A stretch of 64,000 nucleotides of DNA from Hirundichthys speculiger (lineage: Eukaryota > Chordata > Actinopteri > Beloniformes > Exocoetidae): NCBI GenBank assembly GCA_018398805.1, contig JAGFBZ010000866.1, positions 247,001 to 311,000 on the forward strand, given 5' to 3'. The translations under genes and the position numbers were made by a program. Of this stretch, positions 36,602-47,856 are shown piece after piece. Position 1 is the stretch's first letter. The number at the start of each line of letters is the position of its first letter. The notes under the pieces are model-generated. The model did not search any database. It had not been told where the DNA came from and was given only the letters and a program-made list of their open reading frames with translations.

Positions 36602-36674
36602 GTCTAAACCGCTTGATTGGGTTTAGTCCTTTAAAACTACACGGTCAGGGCGAGGAAAACGTCATGGCTTAGTG

Positions 36675-37307
36675 TAGCGCTGGGTGATATGACGATACAT
36701 ATCGTGGGGACGATATAAAAGTGTGTATCGTGCCATTTCTCTTCTATCGTTTCTATCGTTTCTAACCTAATTTTATCAATTATTACAGCAAATATGTAAT
36801 TAAATAACCTGCAACGATAATTTTTTGATAGAATCATATCTACTTCTACAAAGTAGCCTTTTATGTTTGCACTTTTATTCATGGTTAATGCCTTAAACAG
36901 AGTTCTCTTCAACCCTGATGTTTACTTTAGACACTTTATATTGGTTTGCAAACTTTGCACTACAAGGTTACAGATTTCAGAAAGTTGAAAAATAATTTGT
37001 GTTTATTTTTTTATAGCTGAACTTCAGTGCAAAAATGTGTTTTTCCTCTCAGAAACTGTTGTGCACTTAAAAAAAATGTGAAAGCTACTGTACCTCTGTA
37101 CCTACCTGTTTTTGCTGCACTAAAATGTATGTTTGTGACAGTTCAGCTAAATGTCCTTTCAAAATAAAGTTAAAAAGTAGGCAATGAAATTTTTGTCAAA
37201 CTTTTCAGAGAATAACTGAAAACATACTTTATTATGGTATATTGTGATATATATCGTTATCGTGATATAAAATAGCCCATATCGTGATATATGATCGCCC
37301 AGCACTA
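36675..37307 (+). mobile_element. hAT-B copy 3
   Basis: Ends TAGCGCTGGGTGATATG and the complement of GATCGCCCAGCACTA, flanked by an exact duplication gcttagtg (36667-36674, 37308-37315). It lies 73 bp from the end of hAT-G. Confidence 0.93.
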
Positions 37308-38251
37308 GCTTAGTGTAAAAATAGATCCTCTCATAATGTCCACTTTCAGCCTCACTGTGTCATAACTCCCCATCAGGCCTGAAATAAACTGATATCCAAA
37401 CTTCAAAAACAACGCAGCGTTCACATCAGCAGGAATATAATGAGCTGAAACTGTAAGTAAAGACTCCACCGAGTGTTCAAAACTAAGGAAATGTCTTCCT
37501 GCTTCAGTCGTTCACCTGAACTTGTTTAGCAGCGGCTCTAATGTTTCTTGCTGTTTCGCAGTGAGCTGTTCCTCCAGAGGAGAGTATTTTTAACCGGTGT
37601 GGCTGTACTGTAAACATCAGCCGCTCTGTGTGTTCTCACTCCAGGATTTAAACGGCGAGGCCGACGGCGGCCTCCCAGCGGCACGAAAGGCAACGGATAC
37701 TGAGCGTCAGACAAACAGCACACCGGGAAGGAGGGGAAGGAGGGAATTGGAAAGCATAACATTGTCTCAAATACTTTCCTGATTTCCACCCGGTGGTCAA
37801 TAAAGAATCTCGGCAGTTTGGGGGAATCGATGCAGAAATGAAGAACAAGTGATAACTGTGCTGTCTGTTAAGATAATAGGCTTCTTTCTTTCTTTTTTTT
37901 CTCATATGCTGCACCGAAAGTCACTTTTCAACATGGATCGGGGGGGGGGGGGGGGGGGGCTGAGTTGCTCTCCCCAGTTCACACGTTGTTTCTGATTGGC
38001 TGAACAGGCCACAGACTCGGTGACCTTTAAGTTCACGTGTTGCTGCAGCTTCTGCGCGGCAGCAGCTAGCAGCGATCATAGTTACGACAAAAAAACGTGG
38101 CTTGGTGCTTTTATGAATGGGAGTAATTGAAACCAAAGCCATTTCTGTGCCACCACACATGTCTCTACTATAAATGAGTTTTATGCAGCTGTTCATTATG
38201 TTCCTCTGTTCTGAGTTAGGGTCCCCCCCCCCCCAACACATACACACACTC
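37308..38251. other. no gene; intronic sequence with G20 tract
   Basis: Contains G20 at 37940-37959 and C12 near 38223-38234. Opposing open frames at 37538-37914 have no recognisable domain. Confidence 0.55.
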
Positions 38252-39041
38252 TAGGGGTGTGTAAAAAAAAAAAAAAAAAAAAAATTTTTTTAGGAAAATT
38301 CATTCATTCACTTAAATGTGCAAAAACAGTTATAATAAACAGTAAATAGGTTGTTTTGAAGCAAATAGTTTTGACTCAATTTGTCCTCTGAATGATCAAT
38401 ATCATCTGATAAACATATACAGCAACTTGATTTTTTATCTTTACTTTTAATTTTGATATTAACTGGGTAGAATATCACAATATATCGTGACATCGCGATA
38501 TCACAATAATATTGTATTGTGACTCAAGTATCACGATACATATCGTATTGCGAAGTCCTTGCCTATACTTGCCCCTAACACACACACACACACACACACT
38601 AGGGGTGTGAAAAAAAAATCGATTTGGCGATATATCGCGATATTCGGCCGCCTGATATAAAATCGATTTTTCAGCTCCTAATATTATTTTTTTTTAGGAA
38701 AATTCATTCATTCATTTAAATGTGCAAAAACGCTAATAATAAACAATAAATAGGTTGTTTTGAAGCAAATAGTTTTGACTCAATTTGTCCTCTGAATGAT
38801 TAATATCAGCTGATGAACATATACAGCAACTTGATTTTTCATCTTTACTCTTAATTTTGATATTAACTGGGTAGAATATCGCAATATATCGTGATATCGC
38901 GATATCACAATAATATTGTATTGTGACTCAAGTATCACGATACATATCGTATTGCGAAGTCCTTGCCAATACTCGCCCCTAACACACACACACACACTAG
39001 GGGTGTGAAAAAAAATCGATCTGGCGATATATCGCGATATT

Positions 39042-39146
39042 CATCCATCCATCCATCCATTTTCTATACCCGTTTCATCCTCGAAGGGTCACGGGGATCT
39101 GCTGGAGCCTATCCCAGCCATCTACGGGCGAAAGGCAAGGGTGCAA
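39042..39146 (-). mobile_element. LINE tail insertion in satellite unit 3
   Basis: (ATCC)n plus the complement of GGGATAGGCTCCAGCAGATC and a GGATGAAACGGGTATAG-type end. It is bordered by gcgatattc and gcaatattc, a decayed 9-bp target duplication. It is the same insertion as in unit 6. Confidence 0.75.
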
Positions 39147-40346
39147 TATTCAGCCGGCTGATATAATATCGATTTTTCAGCTCCCAATATCGATTTTTTT
39201 AGGAAAATTCATTCATTCACTTAAATTAGCAAAAACACTAATAATAAACAATACATAGGTTGTTTTGAAGCAAATAGTTTTGTCCTCTGAATGATTAATA
39301 TCAGCTGATGAACATATACAGCAACCTGATTTTTCATCTTTACTTTTAATTTTGATATTAACTGGGTAGAATATCGCAATATATCGTGATATCGCAATAT
39401 CACAATAATATTGTATTGTGACTCAAGTATCACGATACATATTGTATTGCGAAGTCCTTGCCAATACTCACCCCTAACTTACACACACACACACTAGGGC
39501 TGTGAAAAAAAAATCGATTTGACGATATATCGCGATATTCGCCCGCTGATATAATATCTATTTTTCAGCTCCTAATATCGATTTTTTTTTAGGAAAATTC
39601 ATTCATTCACTTAAAAGAGCAAAAACACTAATAATAAACAATAAATAGGTTGTTTTGAAGCAAATAGTTTTGACTCAATTTGTCCTCTGAATGATCAATA
39701 TCATCTGATGAACATATACAGCAACTTGATTTTTCATCTTTACTTTTAATTTTGATATTAACTGGGTAGAATATCGCAATATATCGTGATATAGCGATAT
39801 CACAATAATATTGTATTGTGACTCCAGTATCACGATACATATCGTATTGCGAAGTCCTTGCCAATACTCGCCCCTAACACACACACACACACACACACAC
39901 TAGGGGTGTGAAGAAAAAAAAATCGATTTGGCGATATATCGCGATATTCGGCCGCCTGATATAAAATAAATTTTTCAGCTCCTAATATCGATTTTTTTTA
40001 GGAAAATTCATTTATTCATTTAAATGTGCAAAAACGCTAATAATAAACAATAAACAGGTTGTTTTGAAGCAAATAGTTTTGACTCAATTTGTCCTCTGAA
40101 TGTTTAATATCATCTGATCAACATATACAGCAACTTGATTTTTTATCTTTACTTTTAATTTTGATATTAACTGGGTAGAATATCACAATATATCGTGATA
40201 TTGCGATATCACAATAATATTGTATTGTTACTCAAGTATCACGATACATATCGTATTGCGAAGTCCTTGACAATACTCGCCCCTAACACACACGCACACA
40301 CACTAGGGGTGTGAAAAAAAATCGATCTGGCGTTATATCGCGATAT

Positions 40347-40460
40347 TCATCCATCCATCCATCCATTTTTTTCGATACCCGTTTTCATCCTCGAAGGGTC
40401 ACGGGGATCTGCTGGAGCCTATCCCAGCCGTCTACGGGCGAAAGGCAGGGGTGCGATATT
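40347..40460 (-). mobile_element. LINE tail insertion in satellite unit 6
   Basis: Same sequence and same position in the unit as 39042-39146. It is bordered by intact gcgatattc on both sides. The insertion was therefore copied along with its host unit. Confidence 0.75.
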
Positions 40461-41393
40461 CAGCCGCCTGATATAATATTGATTTTCCAGCTCCCAATAT
40501 CGATTTTTTTTAGGAAAATTCATTCATTCACTTAAATTAGCAAAAACACTAATAATAAACAATAAATAGGTTGTTTTGAAGCAAATAGTTTTGACTCAAT
40601 TTGTCCTCTGAATGATCAATATCATCTGATGAACATATACAGCAACTTGATTTTTGATCTTTACTTTTAATTTTGATATTAACTGGGTAGACTATCGCAA
40701 TATATCGTGATATCGCGATAATATTGTATTGTGACTCAAGTATCACGATACATATCGTATTGCGAAGTCCTTGCCAATACTCGCCCCTAACACACACACA
40801 CACACACACACTAGGGGTGTGAAAAAAATCGATTTGGCGATATATTGCGATATTCGCCCGCCTGATATAATATCGATTTTTCAGCTCCTAATATCGATTT
40901 TTTTAGGAAAATTCATTCATTCACTTAAATGTGCAAAAACGCTAATAATAAACAATAAATAGGTTGTTTTGAAGCAAATAGTTTTGACTTAATTTGTCCT
41001 CTGAATGATTAATATCATCTGATGAACATATACAGCAACTTGATTTTTCATCTTTACTTTTAATTTTGATATTAACTGGGTAGAATATCGCAATATATCG
41101 CGATATCACAATAATATTGTATTGTGACTCAAGTATCACGATACATATCGTATTGCGAAGTCCTTGCCAATACTCACCCCTAACACACACACACACACTA
41201 GGGCTGTGAAAAAAAATCGATTTGGCGATATATCGCGATATTCGCCCGCCTGATATAATATCGTTTTTTCAGCTCCTAATATCGATTTTTTTTAGGAAAA
41301 TTCATTCATTCACTTAAATGTGCAAAAACACTAATAATAAACAATAAACAGGTTGTTTTGAAGCAACTTGAAGTCCTTGCCAATACTCGCCCC

Positions 41394-41436
<43 letters not shown>

Positions 41437-41439
<3 letters not shown>

Positions 41440-42493
41440 TTTCGTATCAACCAAAGTCTTAAAGCCACTTTAGTCGTATCACGTAGGGTTTATCAGAGTC
41501 CTTCTGTCCTTCCTGATCACGAAGGTGACGGTTGCAAATAGAAAGCTACACGTCCGCAAAATTCACACCTCCTACCCCGCCATCACAACCCTCCAATCAC
41601 AATCTCTACTCCATATATGGAGTCCGGCGCGCACGACAAGTCCGACCACCGGTGATGAGAACAACGTCCAACAACACCCTCTCAAAGCTGTTAACTGATC
41701 CCCCCCAACCGATGCCCCCCCCCCCCCCCGCTCTGGAGCTAGCTGGTCCTCGCTCACTGCTTTCAGCAGCGTCGCAGCCACTCGCAGGAGAAGAGCCACA
41801 ACGCCAGAGTTGACCAACACCCCGAGTACAATCATTAACCACTCAGTATTTCATAGTATTGTGTTATGGATTGACTAGTTAATTGTGATCACTATCTCTT
41901 CACAGGGCAAAAAAAGAAAAAAAAATCAGATAGCTTTAAGAATTAGAAGACCAACACACAGAAAAGGGCCAAGACCAACATTTGTTTCCGACTCAAAAGT
42001 TACGTTATTCCTACCTGGCTAGCTAACCCTCCTCAACCTGCACATATTGTTCTCCAGACATTTATCAGGACAGAGAACGAGATGCTCCGACGAGACAAGA
42101 CACACGAGGGATCCGGCTTTTTCTGCACAGTCCTCGGGGTATACAACAAACACACACACATGCACACACACACGCACACACACACACAGAATCTACAGCT
42201 TGCTTCTTTTTTTATGTGTATGAGTGTGTCTGGCACTCGTCTGTACTTCCGGTAAACACTTGTGTACTTTTCTGGATAACATTTCACTGACATCAAAGGC
42301 CTGGAAACATGGCAGCCTCTAACAGTCGTGGCTTGTGTGCACGGAGGGAGAGATACGAGAGACACGCACACGCACACGCACACGTGCACCATATTCAGTA
42401 TGAACTTAACTGGACCACCTACCAGCAGGTCTGGACCAGAACCAGTTTACAATCAATACGCCTTCTATTAACCCATACAGCACAGTTCATTAC

Positions 42494-42494
<1 letters not shown>
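41437..42494. other. no gene; intronic sequence
   Basis: C15 at 41715-41729 and a (CA)n tract at about 42147-42189. Overlapping open frames at 41532-41842 and 42033-42392 are proline- or cysteine/valine-biased from these repeats and are not called. Confidence 0.55.
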
Positions 42495-42579
<85 letters not shown>

Positions 42580-43558
42580 GATAGATAGATAGATAGATAG
42601 AGATAGACGATAGATAGATAGATAGATATAGATAGATAGATAGATAGATATAGATAGATAGAGCTCGGATAGATCGGATACTCGATGATCGCACTAGATA
42701 GGTGGGTATGTCGGTAGTAGGTGGGTGGATGGATGGCTGGCTGGCTAGATCGTCGATCGCTGCTCGCTAGCTCGCTCGCTCGCTACTCGATGCTCTCCTG
42801 AAGACTCGATGGCTAGCTCGCTAGCTCGCTCGCTCGCTCGCTCGCTCGTCGCTAGAGCTCTCCTCGCATCGCTCGCTCGCTCGCTCGCTCGCTAGCTCGC
42901 TAGAGCGCTCGCTCGCTCGCTCGATCGATCGCTCGCTCGCTAGCGCTCGCGCGCTCGCTTGCTAGCTCGCTATGGGTGGGTGGGTGGGTGCTGGCTGGCT
43001 CGTGGGGGTGGCTGGCTGGGTGGCTAGCGGCTGGCTCGGCGCTGGCTCGCTGGCTCGCTGGCTGGCTGCTGGCTCGCTGGCTAGCTGCTGGCTCGCTGGC
43101 TGGTGGCCTGGCGGCTGGCTGGATGGGTGGCTGGCTGCTCGCTCGCTCGTCTCGCTCGCTCGCTCGCTCGCTCGCTCCCTCGCTCTGGCTCGCTGGGCTG
43201 TGGCGGCTCGGTAGTGGTCGGGGCTGGCTGCTGCTTCGCTCGGATCGCTCGCTGCTCGCTCGCTAGATCGCTCGCTAGATCGCGCTCTCTCGCTCGCTCG
43301 CTCGCTCGCTCGCTCTCGCTCCTCGCCGCTCGAGCTCTGGTGGCTCGGTCGGTCGTCGGTCGGTCGGTCGTCGTCGGTGATGGCTGGCTGGATAGACTGG
43401 GTGGCTGGGTGGCTGGGTGGATGATGGCTAGGCTCGCTCGTCTCGATGCTCGCTCGCTCGCTCGCTCGCTGTCGCTAGCTTCGCTCGCTCGCTCGCTCGC
43501 TCTAGATCGCTCGCTCGCTCGCTCGCTGTAGATAGATAGATAGATCGATCGATCGATG
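42495..43558. repeat. compound tetranucleotide array (GATA, GGCT, GCTC)
   Basis: 42495-42660 is (GATA)n with a few breaks. 42700-43530 is a mosaic of GGTG, GGCT, CTGG, GCTC/CGCT and GGTC units. 43528-43558 returns to GATA then GATC. Being bounded by GATA on both sides, it looks like a microsatellite that changed motif internally. The long serine/alanine/arginine and leucine/tryptophan/glycine frames on both strands are translation artefacts. Confidence 0.93.
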
Positions 43559-44464
43559 CATATAATTCCAGAACATTTCATTGAAGCCTCGTCAGCTCGT
43601 GCACGCGTTTGTTTCAGTGTCGTCTGTCGTCTGTCCGTCTTGCGGTGGTGGTGGTGGTGGTGGGGGGGGGTGGTGGGGGGGGGGGTGATTGACACAAGCT
43701 GTCAGCAGAAAGAACAACAGGAAGAGCAAACGTCTCACCTTGTTTTTATCTCCATCAAGTGAGGGGAAGTGGGAGTGGCTGACAGTTCCAGATCACAATG
43801 AATGAGTGCAGGAGTTGTGCAGAATAAATGAATAAAAAAGCGTACGAGGCTTTCGTTAAACACCTGTTATTGTTTGTGAGAGCGCCGCGTCATGAACATG
43901 AGCTCTGGGAAATCCTGGAAACAAGCAACGCAGGCAGCGGAATAAAAGAAAGGAACATCAATATGTGTTTGTCTTCACGTCCACAACATTTTACTCTTTT
44001 TTTGTTGCTGTTTTGAAAGACGTTCATCACAAAGAAAACCTGGAGCCTTATGAGTCCTATTTAACCCCGACCATATGTTTTTATAGACAGCTGCAGCTGA
44101 TAATAATGCATTATAGTTACGCAAAATCCTTTTTGTTACAGTTTATTCTATTGGAAAATGTAGATATGTTGCAATTTATAAAGAAAATATCATAATGTGA
44201 TGTTTTGTAGCCTTCGAAACATAGTAAATTAGTAAACGTACAGTTCTTGACGAGATGCAAAACGGAAGCATGTTACGATTTTAAAAGACAGATATAAAAG
44301 TGTTTTCGAACCAAGAATGTGGAAATATTTTGAGCTGTGGACTAAAGCGTCGATGACACATTCAGGAACGAGACGGTGTTGGGATGTACAGCGCGGCGCT
44401 TTCAGGGTTTCACTGAATCCTTCAGGAATCAACATTTTTGACAGTGTGGAAACAATAGTGGGAC
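43559..44464. other. no gene; intronic sequence
   Basis: G-rich (GGT)n and G-runs at 43642-43686. Nothing coding was recognised. Confidence 0.55.
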
Positions 44465-45105
44465 TAGTGCTGGGCGATATGACGATATATATCGTGGGGA
44501 CGATATAAAAGTGTGTATCGTGCCATTTCTCTTCTATCGTTTCTATCGTTTCTAACCTAATTTTATCAATTATTACAGCAAATATGTAATTAAATAACCT
44601 GCAACGATAAATTTGATAGAATCATATCTACTTCTACAAAGTAGCCTTTTATGTTTGCACTTTTATTCATGGTTAATGCCTTAAACAGAGTTCTCTTCAA
44701 CCCTGATGTTTACTTTAGACACTTTATATTGGTTTGCAAACTTTGCACTACAAGGTTACAGATTTCAGAAAGTTGAAAAATAATTTGTGTTTATTTTTTA
44801 TAGCTGAACTTCAGTGCAAAAATGTGTTTTTCCTCTCAGAAACTGTTGTGCACTTTAAAAAAATGTGAAAGCTACTGTACCTCTGTACCTACCTGTTTTT
44901 GCTGCACTAAAATGTATGTTTGTGACAGTTCAGCTAAATGTCCTTTCAAAATAAAGTTGAAAAGTAAGCAATGAAATTTTTGTCAAACTTTTCAGAGAAT
45001 AACTGAAAACATACTTTATTATGGTATATCGTGATATATATCGTTATCGTGATATAAAATAGTCCATATCGTGATATATGATTTTTTCCATATCGCCCAG
45101 CACTA
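44465..45105 (+). mobile_element. hAT-B copy 4
   Basis: Ends TAGTGCTGGGCGATATG and the complement CATATCGCCCAGCACTA. Flanks agtgggac (44457-44464) and agtgggag (45106-45113) match at 7 of 8. It is nearly identical to copies 2 and 3. Confidence 0.93.
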
Positions 45106-46050
45106 AGTGGGAGGTTTGGAGGGAAAAATGTCCTGTAGACTCCCACCGTGGTGTTGTTTCAACACTTCATCCTGATGAAATCACCACCAGCACATTCAGT
45201 AACTGAAACTGTAAATCTGCTGATACTCGAAGCCTGTTTCACAGACACAAACGGAGAAATCATTACAGTAATTCACAGATTAAACTTAACGAGTCTGATC
45301 AAAACGACAAAGTGACGTCAAGGTGACGGACAGTTATGTTTAATCTGTTCGGTACGAGCAGAAAGCCATGATTTGTGTGAGGGATTGTTGGGAGGATGGC
45401 AGCTCACAGCCGTGCACGGACCGACACTCCTCTGAAAATGGGAGTAGTATTATGTGTTCTACGTTCTACGTTCACACAACAAAAACATGCTGAACTCAGA
45501 CTAAATTCACGCCCTGGTAGAGGCCTGCAACACTTCAACGCGCTGCTTCACAGATGCAGTCGCTCACTAAAGTGTGACGCTTCTGGAACTATGATTGCAT
45601 CTGTTAAACATGAACCTCTCAACCTGAACAGAGCAAAAGGCCAGAAGCTCCAGGCTAAGCTGCTGACTGGGTTTGTTACATGAGTAGCTGACTTTCTCCT
45701 TAGATTTTTCTTTTAAAAAGCCTGAACCGCCGTCTTGATGCAAACATCCTTCCAAAGGAGAAAGATTCCTGCGTGATGGCGATCGTTCTGCAGCTGATTA
45801 TAATCTCATAGATAACGGAGCATCATTATGCTTGTGAAGGACACGTTCTACCTGTTGGGCACAAGTGTGAATAAAGAGCTATTAAATTCGACCACAGCTA
45901 ACTGAGATGTTAAAATATAAGATAGAAAAATATGAAAAAAGTTTAATCATGGACAAACAAGCCAACGCATGCCGGTATTATATATACAGGAGAGGGGGGT
46001 GCATGTGCACATACATGCAAGAACTCACACACTGCTCACAATACACACAT
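45106..46050. other. no gene; intronic sequence
   Basis: A 95-codon frame at 45396-45683 (plus) has no recognisable domain and is not called. Nothing else was seen. Confidence 0.5.
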
Positions 46051-46791
46051 TAGGCTCTTGCCGATTGTGCTAGCATAATTTTTGGCATAATCTGAGGAAT
46101 TGAGCATAATTTCTGCCCTTTTTTCAAAAGTAGCACTGCTAGCATAATCCATATATTTTCTTGTCTTAATGGCACAATTTTAGAATAATTCAAGAAAACG
46201 AAGATCTCAGCTACTAAAAACGATAGATTACTATTAACAGTTGGTTCCACTCCTATGTTGCGATTGCTTTTTAGTTGTGTTGAGATACCGCGGGAATTCG
46301 ATAAAACAAACCGGAAGTCTGTGTCTCTAGTCTGCTAGCGAGCGCACAATTTGTTGTATACTCGAAATTTGCATACATCACCATGGTAACTGGAGGCCAT
46401 TTGAGTGCAAAACCTTGCGGAAACTGTGTCACGCTCTGCTACACGCGATGGTTAGCAAGCTATCCGCGGATAGTTATCCACCACGCTATCCAGGCTTTGT
46501 GCAACCTATTTTTGTTTGCTGGATAACTATCCGCTGGATAGCAGATTATCCGCCGTATAGGCCTAACCACCGGATAAAGTTACCCAGGTTTAGAACAACC
46601 GGGCCCAGAACCTCAGGCCAGGGTTAATAAAATACATTTTCAAACTTGTCTTGTGAGTTGTGAAGTTTATGCACAGAATAATTTTTTTAAAAAGTAGCAT
46701 AATTTTAAAAAGGAAGCATAATTTGAGCACAAAACGAGCACTGCCACTAGCATAATATGCCACTTTTACTAGCACAATCAGCAAATGCCTA
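46051..46791 (-). mobile_element. hAT-F copy 2 with a different nested insertion
   Basis: Ends TAGGCTCTTGCCGATTGTGC and the complement of AATCAGCAAATGCCTA, flanked by an exact duplication acacacat (46043-46050, 46792-46799). It is inverted relative to copy 1. Relative to copy 1, about 46398-46622 is extra sequence between GGTAACTGGAGG and TTAATAAAATAC. Confidence 0.9.
46398..46622. mobile_element. nested insertion in hAT-F copy 2, family unknown
   Basis: Contains opposed GGATAGTTATCCA and TGGATAACTATCC blocks, GGCCTAACCACCGGATAA and GAACAACCGGGCCC. It is absent from hAT-F copy 1, which acts as the empty site. It is probably a short inverted-repeat element, but its class is not clear. Confidence 0.55.
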
Positions 46792-47856
46792 ACACACATT
46801 TGACCTGATATTACGACTCCAAGCTACACAGGAAGTTGGTTCGTGCAAAGTAGTCCTGACATCTTTTACTCCGGTCCCCTTTTATTTTCTGAAAGCCATG
46901 AAAGTGAAGCTCTTCAGGGACTAGAGAACACAATTAGAGAGACTAATTACTCTCTCCATACCACCCATTCCTCACCCAGACGGACATGTTGGGGCAGGCG
47001 GGAGACCTCCCCCCGTCTGTGAACACACCAAACACTGGAACTAAAGCTTCGTGCACCGACTGAGCCTTTGAAGCAGGTCGACTGTGACTCTGTCAATATT
47101 TGTAATCTGCAAACAATATGAATGGTAGGAGTCAAAGCCATCGCTGGCTTGCGCAATGTGTGTTAGAGAAGAGTCTGACATCAGTGGCCTGGTGAGTAAA
47201 CAGAATAAACAAGCTATCAGGTGTAACACAATGAAAAGCTGGCAGCCTGAACTCCAGATTTGGGGATCTGCATTGAGATATTAGCAATTATCATACTGAT
47301 ACATATTTTTAGGGCGTGTCTGAAATCAGGGCTCCAGTATGCAAAAAGTTCCTGATAGCGTTTGATTTGATTGTCTCAAGAACTGTCAGTTAGTTTGAGA
47401 TGTCTTTCATGCTGCATTTGCTGCACCTCAGAACTGAGTTGTGCAAAATCACAATATCAATTTCAAAAGATACACTTCCTGCAGGAAAGTCCTCCTTAAA
47501 CAGACGACACTAAACAGGACTGGAAAAGACACACGAGGTGTTTTTATCTGGTTGATATTTTCAACAAGAATGTCACAGACCTTTCCGTAAGTCTTTAGGA
47601 AACCATGAACCCACCTGGAACTGAAATGTCGCGCATCTAACGGTTAACCTGCTCTGATAACTAGCTGGTTGGATGTTCTCTCTTCATCAGAGAGATCCAT
47701 TTGTCTCAGATGTCAGAATTTGCAGAACTACGTCAGTCTGTTTTAATTTAACCTTCATAGGGGAGAAAAAAAAAAAGAAGAACTGGGTTAATTTTGTGAA
47801 TTTTGAATAGTCCCGTACCTCGGTTGTTATGGTCCTGCATGTGTATATGTAAGTAG
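46792..47856. other. no gene; non-repetitive intronic sequence
   Basis: 47080-47420 is complex and repeat-free. Nothing coding was recognised. Confidence 0.5.

Larger units (their letters stand above)
38252..41436. repeat. satellite of about eight tandem miniature elements
   Basis: Units begin TAGGGGTGTGAAAAAAA or TAGGGCTGTG at 38252, 38600, 38998, 39495, 39901, 40304, 40812 and 41199. Each typically has ATCGATTTGGCGATATATCG, a body with GGTTGTTTTGAAGCAAATAG, then GTATCACGATACATATCG, CGCCCCTAA and a (CA)n linker. The basic length is about 390-405 bp. Units 1 and 8 have internal deletions. Units 3 and 6 carry a 105-bp insertion. The unit looks like a hAT-type miniature element (TAGGGGTGTG start) that became a tandem satellite. 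Confidence 0.92.

Noticed and set aside
38308..41196. Repeated 60-86 codon minus-strand frames in the 38-41 kb region
   Set aside because: They are the same stretch of a non-coding satellite unit read repeatedly; breaks and linker (CA)n translations (CVCVRGEYW) show no constraint.
43081..43695. 204-codon minus-strand frame rich in Ser-Glu-Arg-Ala, with long Leu/Ala/Ser/Gly/Trp frames opposite
   Set aside because: It is a translation of the GCTC/GGCT tetranucleotide array; all frames of such repeats stay open. No domain and no gene context.
45396..45683. 95-codon plus-strand frame
   Set aside because: No domain, no splice sites in convincing places, and no relation to neighbouring elements.
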